64,000 nt of DNA from JAMXLO01 sp963696645 (GTDB taxonomy: Bacteria > Pseudomonadota > Alphaproteobacteria > Acetobacterales > Acetobacteraceae). The notes under the pieces were generated by a model. The model made no database searches. It was not told the origin of the DNA and saw nothing but the letters and a program-made list of their open reading frames with translations. Where the stretch lies: the NCBI GenBank assembly GCA_963696645.1, contig CAVOKY010000007.1, positions 1,674,001 through 1,738,000 on the forward strand, given 5' to 3'. Made by a program: the position numbers and the translations under genes. Within the stretch, counting starts at the first letter, position 1; every line of letters begins with the position of its first letter. Below are positions 9,111-17,284 of this stretch, piece after piece.

Positions 9111-11027
9111 ATGAACGATAGCGCAGTTGCCAAAGACGTGATCGCGGACACCTCGGCCGCCCAGCGTCCCATCACGGCCGCTGCCGCGCTGGCAGCGCTG
9201 GGCATCGTCTATGGCGACCTCGGGACCAGCCCGCTGTACACCTACGAGGCCATCGTGGGTGCGGTCGGCGGCCATCCTTCGTCCGCGGACGCGATTGGCC
9301 TGCTGTCCCTGGTGGTCTGGGCGCTCATCATCACGATCTCGATCAAGTACTGCGTGTTCGTTATGCGTGCGGACAACCATGGCGAGGGCGGCATCCTGGC
9401 GCTCATGGCGCTTGTCACCGGCGAGGTGAAGCGTGCCAGGCACGGCACCGCACTGCTGGTCGTCATGGGCCTGTTCGGTGCAGCGCTGATCTATGGCGAT
9501 GGTGTCATTACGCCGGCCATCTCGGTGTTGAGCGCGCTGGAAGGCGTCAACGTCGCCACCGACGCGATGAAGCCCTATGTGCTCCCCGCGTCGCTGGCGA
9601 TCCTGCTCGCATTCTTTGCTGTGCAACCCCGTGGGACCGCCAGTATCGGTCGCGTGTTCGGGCCGATCATGCTGTTGTGGTTCGTCACCATCGCGGTGCT
9701 TGGCATGCTCGGTGTGGCCCGGCAACCGCAGGTGATGACCGCGCTCGACCCGTTACACGGCATCAGCTTCCTGGTGGACCATGGCTGGCACAGCTTCATT
9801 GTGCTTGGCGGCGTGTTCCTGGCGATCACCGGCGGCGAGGCATTGTATGCCGACATGGGCCATTTCGGTCGCAGCCCAATCCGTTCGTCCTGGTATTGTA
9901 TCGTCCTGCCGGCGCTGCTGCTCAGCTACGCTGGCCAGACCGCGCTGCTTGTCGAGAACCCGTCGATCAACGGCAATCCCTTCTTCAAGCTGGCACCGGA
10001 TTGGGCCGTCGTGCCACTGGTCGTGCTGGCAACCGTGGCCACCATCATCGCGAGCCAGGCAATCGTCACCGGTGCGTTTTCGCTGACGCGCCAGGCCATG
10101 CAGCTTGGCTGGTTTCCCGGCCTGATGATCCGCCAGACCTCGGATGAAGAGTACGGCCAGATTTATGTGCCGTTCGTGAACTGGACCATGATGCTCGGCA
10201 CGCTTGCGGTCACCGCGGGGTTCGGCAGTTCCGATCGCCTCGCCGGCGCATATGGCACCGCGGTGTCCACCACCATGCTGCTCACCACCGCATTGCTGTA
10301 CAACGCCATGCGCGACATCTGGCGCTGGCCGGCGCTGGCTGCTTTGACGGCGAGTGGCGTGTTCCTGCTGGTGGATTTTGCATTCTTCGCCGCCAACCTG
10401 CTGAAGGTGCGCGAAGGCGGCTGGTTTCCGCTGCTGTTCGGCACGCTCGTGTTCACGATCATGACGACGTGGCGCAAGGGCGTGGACGCGGTGCAGAACA
10501 AGCTCGCGGAGGACAAGGCGAACACCACTGCTTTCCTCGCCCAGCTTGACCAGGACGGCGGGATCGCACGTGTACCGGGAACCGCGGTGTTCCTCAGCCG
10601 CAGTGGCACCGCGGTACCGCTATTGATGCTGCACCACGTCGCGCAGTTCAAGGCGCTGCAGGAAACGGTGGTAACGCTGACTGTGAGTTTCGAAGCGGTA
10701 CCGAGGATTCCCGCGGGAAGCCGCGTGACAGCCGAGCATGTCACCGATGGGCTTTGGCACGTCACGGCGCGGTTCGGCTTCATCGAAGTGCCGAATCTCG
10801 CACTCGCTCTGCTGCGCGTCAGGGAGCAGGGCTGTCCGGCCAACCTCGACGATGCCGTTTATTTTGCGGCGCGCGATGAGGTGGTGCCCGGCAAGGCGCG
10901 GCCACGGCTTCCCACGTGGCGCCGCGTGCTGTTCGGCTTCATGTATCGCAACGGTGTGCGAACCCCGGATCGGTTCGATCTGCCTGCGGACAAGTTCGTC
11001 GAGTTGGGCCGGCAGGTCGAATTGTAG
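9111..11027 (+). CDS. kup: KUP-type potassium uptake transporter
   Basis: A 638-aa inner-membrane K+ symporter of the KUP/HAK family. The N-terminal family signature GIVYGDLGTSPLYTYEA (residues about 31-47) is intact. It is followed by about twelve hydrophobic segments and a cytoplasmic C-terminal domain from about residue 470 containing FLSRSGTAVPLLMLHH. Other family segments are GGEALYADMGHFGR and NPFFKLAPDW. Length is normal for bacterial Kup. The ATG at 9111 leaves a 22-residue polar N-terminus before the first membrane helix. It is convergent with the IclR gene 15 bases downstream and divergent from DUF2252. Nothing in context suggests a specialised role beyond K+ supply. Confidence 0.95.
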   Translation: MNDSAVAKDVIADTSAAQRPITAAAALAALGIVYGDLGTSPLYTYEAIVGAVGGHPSSADAIGLLSLVVWALIITISIKYCVFVMRADNHGEGGILALMALVTGEVKRARHGTALLVVMGLFGAALIYGDGVITPAISVLSALEGVNVATDAMKPYVLPASLAILLAFFAVQPRGTASIGRVFGPIMLLWFVTIAVLGMLGVARQPQVMTALDPLHGISFLVDHGWHSFIVLGGVFLAITGGEALYADMGHFGRSPIRSSWYCIVLPALLLSYAGQTALLVENPSINGNPFFKLAPDWAVVPLVVLATVATIIASQAIVTGAFSLTRQAMQLGWFPGLMIRQTSDEEYGQIYVPFVNWTMMLGTLAVTAGFGSSDRLAGAYGTAVSTTMLLTTALLYNAMRDIWRWPALAALTASGVFLLVDFAFFAANLLKVREGGWFPLLFGTLVFTIMTTWRKGVDAVQNKLAEDKANTTAFLAQLDQDGGIARVPGTAVFLSRSGTAVPLLMLHHVAQFKALQETVVTLTVSFEAVPRIPAGSRVTAEHVTDGLWHVTARFGFIEVPNLALALLRVREQGCPANLDDAVYFAARDEVVPGKARPRLPTWRRVLFGFMYRNGVRTPDRFDLPADKFVELGRQVEL

Positions 11028-11042
11028 CGGCGCGCGATGTCG

Positions 11043-11849
11043 TTACGGAGCGCCGAGTTGGCGCGACAGTGTACGCGCCGCTCCGGTGATCACGTCGATG
11101 GTGCGCGATCGGACATCGTCGGTGTAGCGGCCGATCGGGATCGAGACGGTCAACGCGCCAAGCACTTCATCGGCCGGTCCGCGCACCGCGGCGGAAATCG
11201 ACGCACCCTCGGCGATCCGCTTGTTGTGCGTTTCGGCATAGCCGGTGCGCCTGGTGTCGGCGACAGCCCGCCACAGCGTCTGCGCATCGACCATTGCACC
11301 AGGGAATGGCGGAATGAACTCTGTGCGGCTGAAATACGCCGCGATTTCCTCGTCTGACATTGCAGCCAGCAACACGCGGCTCGTGCTGCCCACATAGAGC
11401 GGGGTCGGCTTGCCGATCGTCACCACCCGGCGGATATCGCGCAATCCCTCCAGTTGATCGAGGTTGATCCGTTCGTCGCCGACACGCACCGCGATATACA
11501 CCGTCTCATTCAATTCATCGCGAATCTGACGCATGAATGGACGGACCTGGGCAACGAAGCCGGTCGTTGTCTTGGCGACTTCCGACAGGGCGATGATGTG
11601 GAAGCCGAGGCGATATAGGCCTGTCGCCGGATTCTTCATGGTCATGCCGGCCTTGCACAGTGTCGCCAGCAGTCGGAACGCGGTCGCCTTGTGCAGGCCG
11701 GTGAGCGCGGCGATGTCGGTCAACGATAGTTCCGGTCGCTGGTGACTGAACACGTTGAGCACGCTGAGGGCACGGTCGACTGCGGCGACGTTGTACTGGT
11801 CCGCGTCGGCCGGCGGTCGCGCCGATGCTGATTGTGTTGCGGCGCTCAT
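11043..11849 (-). CDS. IclR-family transcriptional regulator
   Basis: A 268-aa repressor/activator of the IclR family. The N-terminal winged helix-turn-helix (about residues 20-80) includes AVDRALSVLNVF and LTDIAALTGLHKATAFRLL. The C-terminal effector-binding domain carries YVGSTSRVLLAAM and GYAETHNKRIAEGASISA. I placed the start at ATG 11849 because it fits the usual N-terminal tail; a TTG at 11888 would add 13 residues. It is transcribed away from the ABC-transporter operon, and the shared gap holds two palindromes. It probably controls that operon and itself in response to an aromatic or organic acid, which is inference from the family. Confidence 0.9.
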   Translation of the reverse strand: MSAATQSASARPPADADQYNVAAVDRALSVLNVFSHQRPELSLTDIAALTGLHKATAFRLLATLCKAGMTMKNPATGLYRLGFHIIALSEVAKTTTGFVAQVRPFMRQIRDELNETVYIAVRVGDERINLDQLEGLRDIRRVVTIGKPTPLYVGSTSRVLLAAMSDEEIAAYFSRTEFIPPFPGAMVDAQTLWRAVADTRRTGYAETHNKRIAEGASISAAVRGPADEVLGALTVSIPIGRYTDDVRSRTIDVITGAARTLSRQLGAP

Positions 11850-11888
11850 GCTCGCAGCAACTGCGGCTCCTTCCCAAACGCTTGACAA

Positions 11889-11951
11889 CGGCGGCGAGGC
11901 CGATACGCTTCGAAATAACGAAACGCGGTTTCATAATGTGAAACCGAGGGA
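11889..11951. promoter_or_regulatory. Divergent control region with two IclR-type palindromes
   Basis: Between the IclR gene and the ABC ATPase gene lie a near-perfect palindrome GGTTTCA-TAATG-TGAAACC (11927-11945, seven-base arms) and a second one TTCG-AAATAA-CGAA (11909-11922). IclR-family operators are commonly TTTC-N5-GAAA-like, so these fit well. A TTGACA at 11882-11887 could be a -35 box for the rightward operon, but no convincing -10 follows at normal spacing. The first palindrome ends about seven bases before the GTG start of the ATPase gene, a position suited to repression. Confidence 0.65.
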
Positions 11952-12761
11952 GTGTCCAGAGCCTTGTTCGCAGTACAACAGAGCGACGTGACCGAGTTGC
12001 CTGTCATCCAGGCGATCGACGTCGACCACTTCTACGAAGGCCAGGCGAACTGGAACCATGCGCTGGACCATTTGAACCTGACTGTCGAGCGCAACGAGTT
12101 CCTATGCATCCTGGGGCCGAGCGGCTGCGGCAAGAGCACATTTCTAAAAATTGTCGCGGGCCTCATGCACCCCAGCAGTGGCCAGGTGCTGCTGAACGGC
12201 AAGGCGATCAAGGGACCTGGACTGGACCGCGGCATGGTATTCCAGGACCCCGCGCTGTTCGCATGGCTGACCGTCATCCGCAACGTCGAGTTCGGACTGA
12301 TCATGGGCGGCTGGAAGAAACCTGCTGCACGCGAACGTGCGATGCACGTGCTGGACATTGTCGGCCTGGCGCGAAACGCCGGGCTGTATCCGTACCAGCT
12401 GTCCGGCGGCATGAAGCACCGCGTTGCGGTGGCGCGCGCCTGGGCACTGACCGATGCTGCACTGCTGCTGATGGACGAGCCGTTCTCCGCCATCGACGCG
12501 ATCAATCGCATGGCGCTGCAGGACTACCTGGTGAACACGTGGATGGAAGAGCGGCGCACCGTGCTGTACGTGACGCACGATATCGAGGAGGCGGTGTACC
12601 TCGCCGATCGCATCGTCATCCTGAAGCCATCGCCCGGCCGGATCGCGACACATCTGGACAATCATCTGCCGCGACCGCGCGATCGACACTCCACCGACTT
12701 CCTCGCCGTCAAATCGCAAATCGTAGAGGAGATGCAGCGCCATGGCCTCGTCCCGGAGTGA
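11952..12761 (+). CDS. ABC transporter ATP-binding protein (nitrate/sulfonate/taurine type)
   Basis: A 269-aa ATPase of the SsuB/TauB/NrtD class. Walker A GPSGCGKST is at residues 55-63, followed by the Q-loop in MVFQDPALFAWLT, the signature LSGGMKHRVAVARA, Walker B LLLMDEPFSAID and the switch VTHDIEEAV. Partners are the periplasmic binding protein (15210) and the permease (16217). Two enzyme genes are inserted between the ATPase and these partners, so the cluster is one uptake-plus-degradation operon. The GTG at 11952 has GAGGG very close upstream; a GTG near 11990 is an alternative. It overlaps the next gene by 20 bases. Confidence 0.9.
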   Translation: MSRALFAVQQSDVTELPVIQAIDVDHFYEGQANWNHALDHLNLTVERNEFLCILGPSGCGKSTFLKIVAGLMHPSSGQVLLNGKAIKGPGLDRGMVFQDPALFAWLTVIRNVEFGLIMGGWKKPAARERAMHVLDIVGLARNAGLYPYQLSGGMKHRVAVARAWALTDAALLLMDEPFSAIDAINRMALQDYLVNTWMEERRTVLYVTHDIEEAVYLADRIVILKPSPGRIATHLDNHLPRPRDRHSTDFLAVKSQIVEEMQRHGLVPE

Positions 12762-13713
12762 TGCCGACAGCGCGTCCGCGCGCCTGCAGCAACTGATCCA
12801 CCGGCAGGGCAAGGTGCTGGCGGTGATGCATCCGCCGACCGCGGCGCTCGCGCGAATCATGGAGAAATCCGGATGCGAGGCGCTATTCGTAGGAACCAGC
12901 GCGGTGGTCGGCGGCTACACCGGCATGGCCGACGTCGGCACCGCGTCGATGACCGAATGCGTGCAGATCGCCGGCTGGATCGCGAACAGCGTGTCAACAC
13001 CGGTGATCATGGACGGTGACACCGGCCACGGCGGCATCATGGCGGTGCGCCGCATGATCCGCGAGTGCATCCATGCGGGCGTCGCCGGTATTCGCATCGA
13101 CGACCAGCCGATCGAGGGCAAGCGCCGCACGCAGAGCGCCGGCCTGGAAGTGGTGCCGCTGGAGCAGGCAATCGTGCGCTACCGTGCAGCGGTCGATGCC
13201 AAGAACGAACTCGATCCGAACTTCGTTGTCATGGCGCAGTGCTATGCGCGCGATGCGGCAAACGGCGGGCTGGATGACGCGTTGCAACGGCTGGCGGCCT
13301 ATCAGCGCGAAGCCGGCGTCGATTGGGTGCAGCTTGAGTCGCCGCATTCGACTGATGAGATACGGGCGGCGCGCGCGGCAGTGTCCTGTCCGCTGTCATT
13401 CATGAAAGGCAAGCTGCCACGCTATCTGTCGTTCGAGGAGCACCTCGCACTCGGCGTCACCATCGCGTGGTTGCCAAGCTTCTCGCATCACGTTGTCTGG
13501 GCTGGGCTGTCGGACTTCATGGCGGATTTTTCCGAGCGTGGCGTTGCGGCGTGGGAGTCCTTCGTCGAGAGCCGCAAGGACCGCCCCTACATCATTCCGG
13601 AAGTGCCGGCGGACGGCGAAGGCCTCGCGAAACAACGGGTACTCGAGGAACGCTACCTGTCGCCCGCCGCGCTGGCGAAATACCGGCGCTCAGCTGGCGG
13701 AGAATTATCCTGA
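12742..13713 (+). CDS. Isocitrate lyase/phosphoenolpyruvate mutase family protein
   Basis: A 323-aa TIM-barrel enzyme of the ICL/PEPM superfamily. The Mg2+-binding DGDTGHGG is at residues 91-98, and IDDQPIEGKRRTQSAG and VMAQCYARD follow in the expected order. The active-site loop, KKCGH or KRCGH in isocitrate and methylisocitrate lyases, reads GKRRTQSAG here with no cysteine. A carboxylate decarboxylase, PEP-mutase-like hydrolase or 2,3-dimethylmalate-lyase-like activity is therefore more likely than true ICL/PrpB. It overlaps the ATPase gene by 20 bases and is followed 18 bases later by an amidohydrolase. Probably it cleaves the compound imported by the transporter; this is inferred from position. 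Confidence 0.87.
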   Translation: MASSRSDADSASARLQQLIHRQGKVLAVMHPPTAALARIMEKSGCEALFVGTSAVVGGYTGMADVGTASMTECVQIAGWIANSVSTPVIMDGDTGHGGIMAVRRMIRECIHAGVAGIRIDDQPIEGKRRTQSAGLEVVPLEQAIVRYRAAVDAKNELDPNFVVMAQCYARDAANGGLDDALQRLAAYQREAGVDWVQLESPHSTDEIRAARAAVSCPLSFMKGKLPRYLSFEEHLALGVTIAWLPSFSHHVVWAGLSDFMADFSERGVAAWESFVESRKDRPYIIPEVPADGEGLAKQRVLEERYLSPAALAKYRRSAGGELS

Positions 13714-13731
13714 TCCTGACTGGAGGAAATC

Positions 13732-14887
13732 ATGGCGCGCGGGGGTTATAAATTTTTTGATACGGACGCCCATGTCGGTCCTTACGTGGACGTGCTGGAG
13801 TCTTATCTGACGGCCGACGACAAGACGCGTCTGGCGGCCTGGGATCAGTACCCGCAGCAGCAGCAGAAGCGGCCATGTGTCCTACAACAAGGGCCAACGA
13901 AAATATCAGCGGCGGCTCTACTCGGAAACGGCGGAAGCAGCGCCTGCCGGCTATATGGCGGGCTTCACCGGCGTGAAGCGGCAGCGCGCGATTTCACCGG
14001 ATGTCGATCGATCGTCCACCGCACGCATCGCCGATATGGATTTCGAAGGCGCGGACGTGAACTTCATGCTGCCGTCGGGCTGGTTTGGCACCTTCACCGC
14101 GGGCGAAGACGTGCCGCTCGAGATGGGCATGTATCGCGCGTTCCATCGCTGGATGAGCGACTATTGCGGCGCGTATCCCGACAGGCTTGGCGGCGTCGTG
14201 CTGGCCAGTTCACGCGACATCGAAGGCAGCATCAAGGAGATGCGCCGCGCCGGCCGCGAACGCTGGGCTTGGGGCGTGCTGGTCTATTCGCCGTACGGTA
14301 CGCCGATCGACCTACCATCGCTCGATCCGATCTGGGCGGAAGCACAGGAACTGGATCTGTCGGCCGTGTTGCACACATTCACGGTCATGCCGCCCTACGC
14401 GCCCGGCGGCCTCGACACCTGGGATAATCTCTGGTTGCAGCGCTCGGCCGCCCATCCTTGGTGCGGCATGCGCAACATGGCGGCATTGATCGGCAGTGGA
14501 CTGCTGGATCGCTTCCCGCGTCTGCGCCTGGGATGTCTGGAAGCCGGCCACGGGTGGCTGCCGTTCTGGATGGCGCGGCTCGACGAACACATGGAAACGA
14601 TCCGTTCCGCGCTGCCCCCCGACCTGAAGCACCATCCAAGCGAGTATGTCATGAGCGGGCGGTACTATCAGAGCATCGAGATGTCCGAGGGCGAGAAGGT
14701 CACCAACATGGTCGCCGATATCGTCGGCGAAAATGTGCTGATGTACGCGTCGGATTATCCGCATGGCGAGAGTGCCTTCCCGGAATCCACCAACATCGTA
14801 CTGGGCTGGAAGAACATGTTCGAAGAGCGCAAGCGGAAATTGTTCTGGGAGAACCCGGTGCGCTTTTACGCGCGATGCGGACTGTAA
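13732..14887 (+). pseudogene. Amidohydrolase family 2 protein (ACMSD-like), frameshifted near residue 47
   Basis: The N-terminal 45 residues, with the metal-binding FDTDAHVG, are in one frame from ATG 13732. From about 13865-13877 the protein continues one base on, as GHVSYNKGQRKYQRRLYS, to the stop at 14887. The switch falls in a CAG-CAG-CAG-CAG-AAG run, a place where slippage or sequencing error is plausible. The span is 3n+1. The C-terminal part has the expected barrel elements LGCLEAGHGWLPFWMARLDE and YASDYPHGESAFPES. With one base removed it would be a normal protein of about 384 aa. It belongs to the ABC-transporter operon and has a GGAGG site before the ATG. Substrate unknown. Confidence 0.82.
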
Positions 14888-14970
14888 CGCGATCGTCGGG
14901 ACGGGATCGCGGATGCGATCCCTCACCGGCATCGGCCGGGCGCGATGAACGGTGCCGTTGCCAGCGCGCC

Positions 14971-15120
14971 GTGTTGCGGGCTTGGCACGACCTGCAGGCA
15001 CTGGGCTCGGACGAGATCAGTACGTTCCACACCTGCACATCGCTTTACCTGATCTATCATCCACACGCTTCACTGCACGAAGCACGACGACTTGTGGCTG
15101 AATGGCTCGATCGTTCTTGA
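14971..15120 (+). CDS. Small hypothetical protein (49 aa), possibly a remnant
   Basis: From GTG 14971 the frame gives a short polar protein with STFHTCTSLYLIYHPHASLH and a C-terminal amphipathic helix ending LVAEWLDRS. Codon use looks like the neighbours, and the shape recalls small uncharacterised alphaproteobacterial proteins with a YRxHHP-like centre. No clear ribosome-binding site is seen and the true 5' end is uncertain; it may be a relic. It lies between the amidohydrolase and the substrate-binding protein genes. Confidence 0.35.
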   Translation: MLRAWHDLQALGSDEISTFHTCTSLYLIYHPHASLHEARRLVAEWLDRS

Positions 15121-15209
15121 CCCATGGCAGGGCCAACGATAGCGTTTCGCGCAATACAACAAGACCATGTTTCGCGTCATGAAACTGGCGACTGTGGGAG
15201 GGTAATGGA

Positions 15210-16220
15210 GTGAACCGACGTGATCTGCTCGCACTCCCGGCGACGCTCACGCTGGCCGCGCTCGATCCGCGGACTGGTCACGCGGCCGACCGGATCAGCG
15301 TCGGCATGCTGAAGCCGAACATCGTCACCGTGATCTACTGGATCGCTGTCAAGACCGGTTCCTTCCAGAAGAACGGCCTGGACGTTGTGGAAAATCCGTT
15401 CCCATCGGGCCAGACCGCGGCCGGTATCGAGATGCTGCTGCGCGGCGGGATCGATTTCTATCTCGGCGCCAGCGGCGAGGTCGCGCACATCGACTCGCGC
15501 TACGTGGAAGCCGGCAAGCCCGCACCGGTCGCGTTGGTCGAGGGCGGCATCGCCGGCGGTTCGTTCTTCTTTCTGCGGGATGATCTGCGCGGCAAGACGC
15601 TGGATGAACTACGCACGATGAAGCTGCGCATCGGTCTGTCCAATCCGTCATCGTACCACCTTATCCTGTTCCGCGCCTTCCTGCGCGAGAAGGGCATGAC
15701 GACGGACGACTTTGCGTGGCAGTTCCTGACGATCGGCGGGCCTGAGATGCTGCCCGCGATGGTCAGTCACCAATTGGATGGATTCATGCACGACGCGTTG
15801 ACCGTCACGCTGGCGCTGCGTGCCAAGGCCGGCTTCGTGTTCATGAGCAGCGATCGCGGCGACATGGGAGCGAAGGCCAAACTGCTGCCCGGCACCGGGG
15901 TTTGCGGCAATCGTGACTTCATGCAGAAAAACGCCGACACGACGCGGCGCTTCACCCAGGCACTCCGGGATGCCAGCGCCGCATACTCAGCCGCACCGAA
16001 GGCAGAGATGGTGGCGATCATGGCCGAGTGGTCGCGCCAGGATCCCGCGGTGATCGAGGACATGTACGACAGGTTCGACCCTCGCGTCGGGCTTACCGCC
16101 AAGGCGGCGCAGGTCTGGTGGGACATCCTGGGCAGCGCGATGCTGGCGCGCGGCGAGATTTCGCCGAAGCTGACCTTGAACGACGTGTTCGATCTGCACT
16201 ACGTGCAACAGACCGCATGA
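15210..16220 (+). CDS. ABC transporter substrate-binding protein (NMT1/THI5-like, sulfonate/nitrate/taurine class)
   Basis: A 336-aa periplasmic binding protein. The N-terminus MNRRDLLALPATLTLAALDP is a signal peptide with a paired arginine, ending around HAADR. The mature part follows the NMT1/SsuA-like pattern: YWIAVKTGSFQKNGLDVVEN, a GIDFYLGASGE ligand loop and AMVSHQLDGFMHDALT. The GTG start at 15210 is supported by GGGAGG eight bases upstream; a nearby ATG at 15205 is out of frame. Its stop overlaps the permease start (ATGA). Such proteins bind small anionic or aromatic ligands; which one here cannot be read from sequence. Confidence 0.88.
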   Translation: MNRRDLLALPATLTLAALDPRTGHAADRISVGMLKPNIVTVIYWIAVKTGSFQKNGLDVVENPFPSGQTAAGIEMLLRGGIDFYLGASGEVAHIDSRYVEAGKPAPVALVEGGIAGGSFFFLRDDLRGKTLDELRTMKLRIGLSNPSSYHLILFRAFLREKGMTTDDFAWQFLTIGGPEMLPAMVSHQLDGFMHDALTVTLALRAKAGFVFMSSDRGDMGAKAKLLPGTGVCGNRDFMQKNADTTRRFTQALRDASAAYSAAPKAEMVAIMAEWSRQDPAVIEDMYDRFDPRVGLTAKAAQVWWDILGSAMLARGEISPKLTLNDVFDLHYVQQTA

Positions 16221-17113
16221 ACACGATCGACAAGATCAACGTAACACACGCCGATGCCGCTACGCGGACGTCGCCCGGCCGTACGCGTGAGGAATTCCTG
16301 CGCTACGTCAGGCAGCGCGACCGCCGCGTGCGTGCGCGCCGCATGTTGCGTGGCGCGATTGGGATTCTGGCGATCCTGCTTGCCTGGCAGATCATGTCGC
16401 AAGTGCTGGACCTGGAACTCCTCCTGCCGCAACCGCTGACGGTGCTGCATAACGTTGTCGTTACGCTGACCTTGTCACACAGCCACTGGCTCTACGGCCC
16501 GAACATCTATGTGCACCTGTTCCACAGCTTCCTTCGGGCAATGACTGGATTCGCTGCCGCCGCGATCCTTGCCATACCGATGGGGCTCGCGCTCGGCCGC
16601 ATCACCGTGCTGCGCGAATTCGTGTTGCCGAGCATCAAGGGAATTTATCCGATCCCGGGCATCGCGTGGATACCGTTGGCGATCCTGTGGTTCGGCCTGG
16701 GCGACGCAGCGGTGGTGTTCGTGGTGTTCGCCACCACGTTCTTTCCGTTGTTCTTCAACACCGAGGCCGGCGCCCGCTCGATCAGCCCGACGGTGCTCGA
16801 CGCAGGGCGCTGTTTTGGCGCCCGCGGACTTGTGTTCTTTTTCCGCGTCGTATTGCCCGCAACCGTGCCCTTCATCATCACCGGCCTGCGCATCAGTCTC
16901 GGCGGCGCGTGGCGCATGATCGTCGCCGGCGAGATGCTGGCCTCCCAGGATGGCATCGGCTACCTCCTGATGGAGTCACGTTTCCAGTTCCGCGCTGTGG
17001 ACCTCATGACGTTCATGATCCTTGTGGCGATCGTCGGCTACGCCACGGAAAAGCTCATCGTTGATACGATCGAGAAGCGCACCGTGGAAAAGTGGGAAGT
17101 CCAGCCGGGCTGA
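16217..17113 (+). CDS. ABC transporter permease (nitrate/sulfonate/taurine type)
   Basis: A 298-aa inner-membrane permease with one N-terminal hydrophobic helix (about residues 45-62) and five to six further segments. The cytoplasmic EAA-like loop reads EAGARSISPTVLDAGRCFGA and runs into RVVLPATVPFIITGLRISLG, typical of BPD_transp_1 proteins. The start ATG overlaps the binding-protein stop by four bases, so the two are coupled. Together with the ATPase at 11952 it completes one importer. The gene ends the operon; the protease gene is 171 bases further on. Confidence 0.9.
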   Translation: MNTIDKINVTHADAATRTSPGRTREEFLRYVRQRDRRVRARRMLRGAIGILAILLAWQIMSQVLDLELLLPQPLTVLHNVVVTLTLSHSHWLYGPNIYVHLFHSFLRAMTGFAAAAILAIPMGLALGRITVLREFVLPSIKGIYPIPGIAWIPLAILWFGLGDAAVVFVVFATTFFPLFFNTEAGARSISPTVLDAGRCFGARGLVFFFRVVLPATVPFIITGLRISLGGAWRMIVAGEMLASQDGIGYLLMESRFQFRAVDLMTFMILVAIVGYATEKLIVDTIEKRTVEKWEVQPG

Positions 17114-17284
17114 TCGAATGGCGGTCCGATGGCGTGCGCATGACCGAAGATTAATGGACATGACAGTGGTTTAATCGCTCCAGCAGGGGAACGTTCACGC
17201 GTCACACCGCATTTAGTTGCGCGTCGGCGGCGCCGGTTCGGCATGCCGCCTCCGTTACCAGACGCGTTTGCTGAAGGAGCATCC

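Noticed and set aside
7209..9725. An 838-codon open frame on the minus strand
   Set aside because: Only the part from 8924 down to about 7812 is DUF2252. The upstream part is antisense to kup and the downstream part is antisense-frame text over the AtuA gene.
17180..17230. GGAAC near 17189 as an extracytoplasmic-stress sigma promoter for the protease gene
   Set aside because: No matching -10 element (CGTT or TCTGA) at the right spacing.
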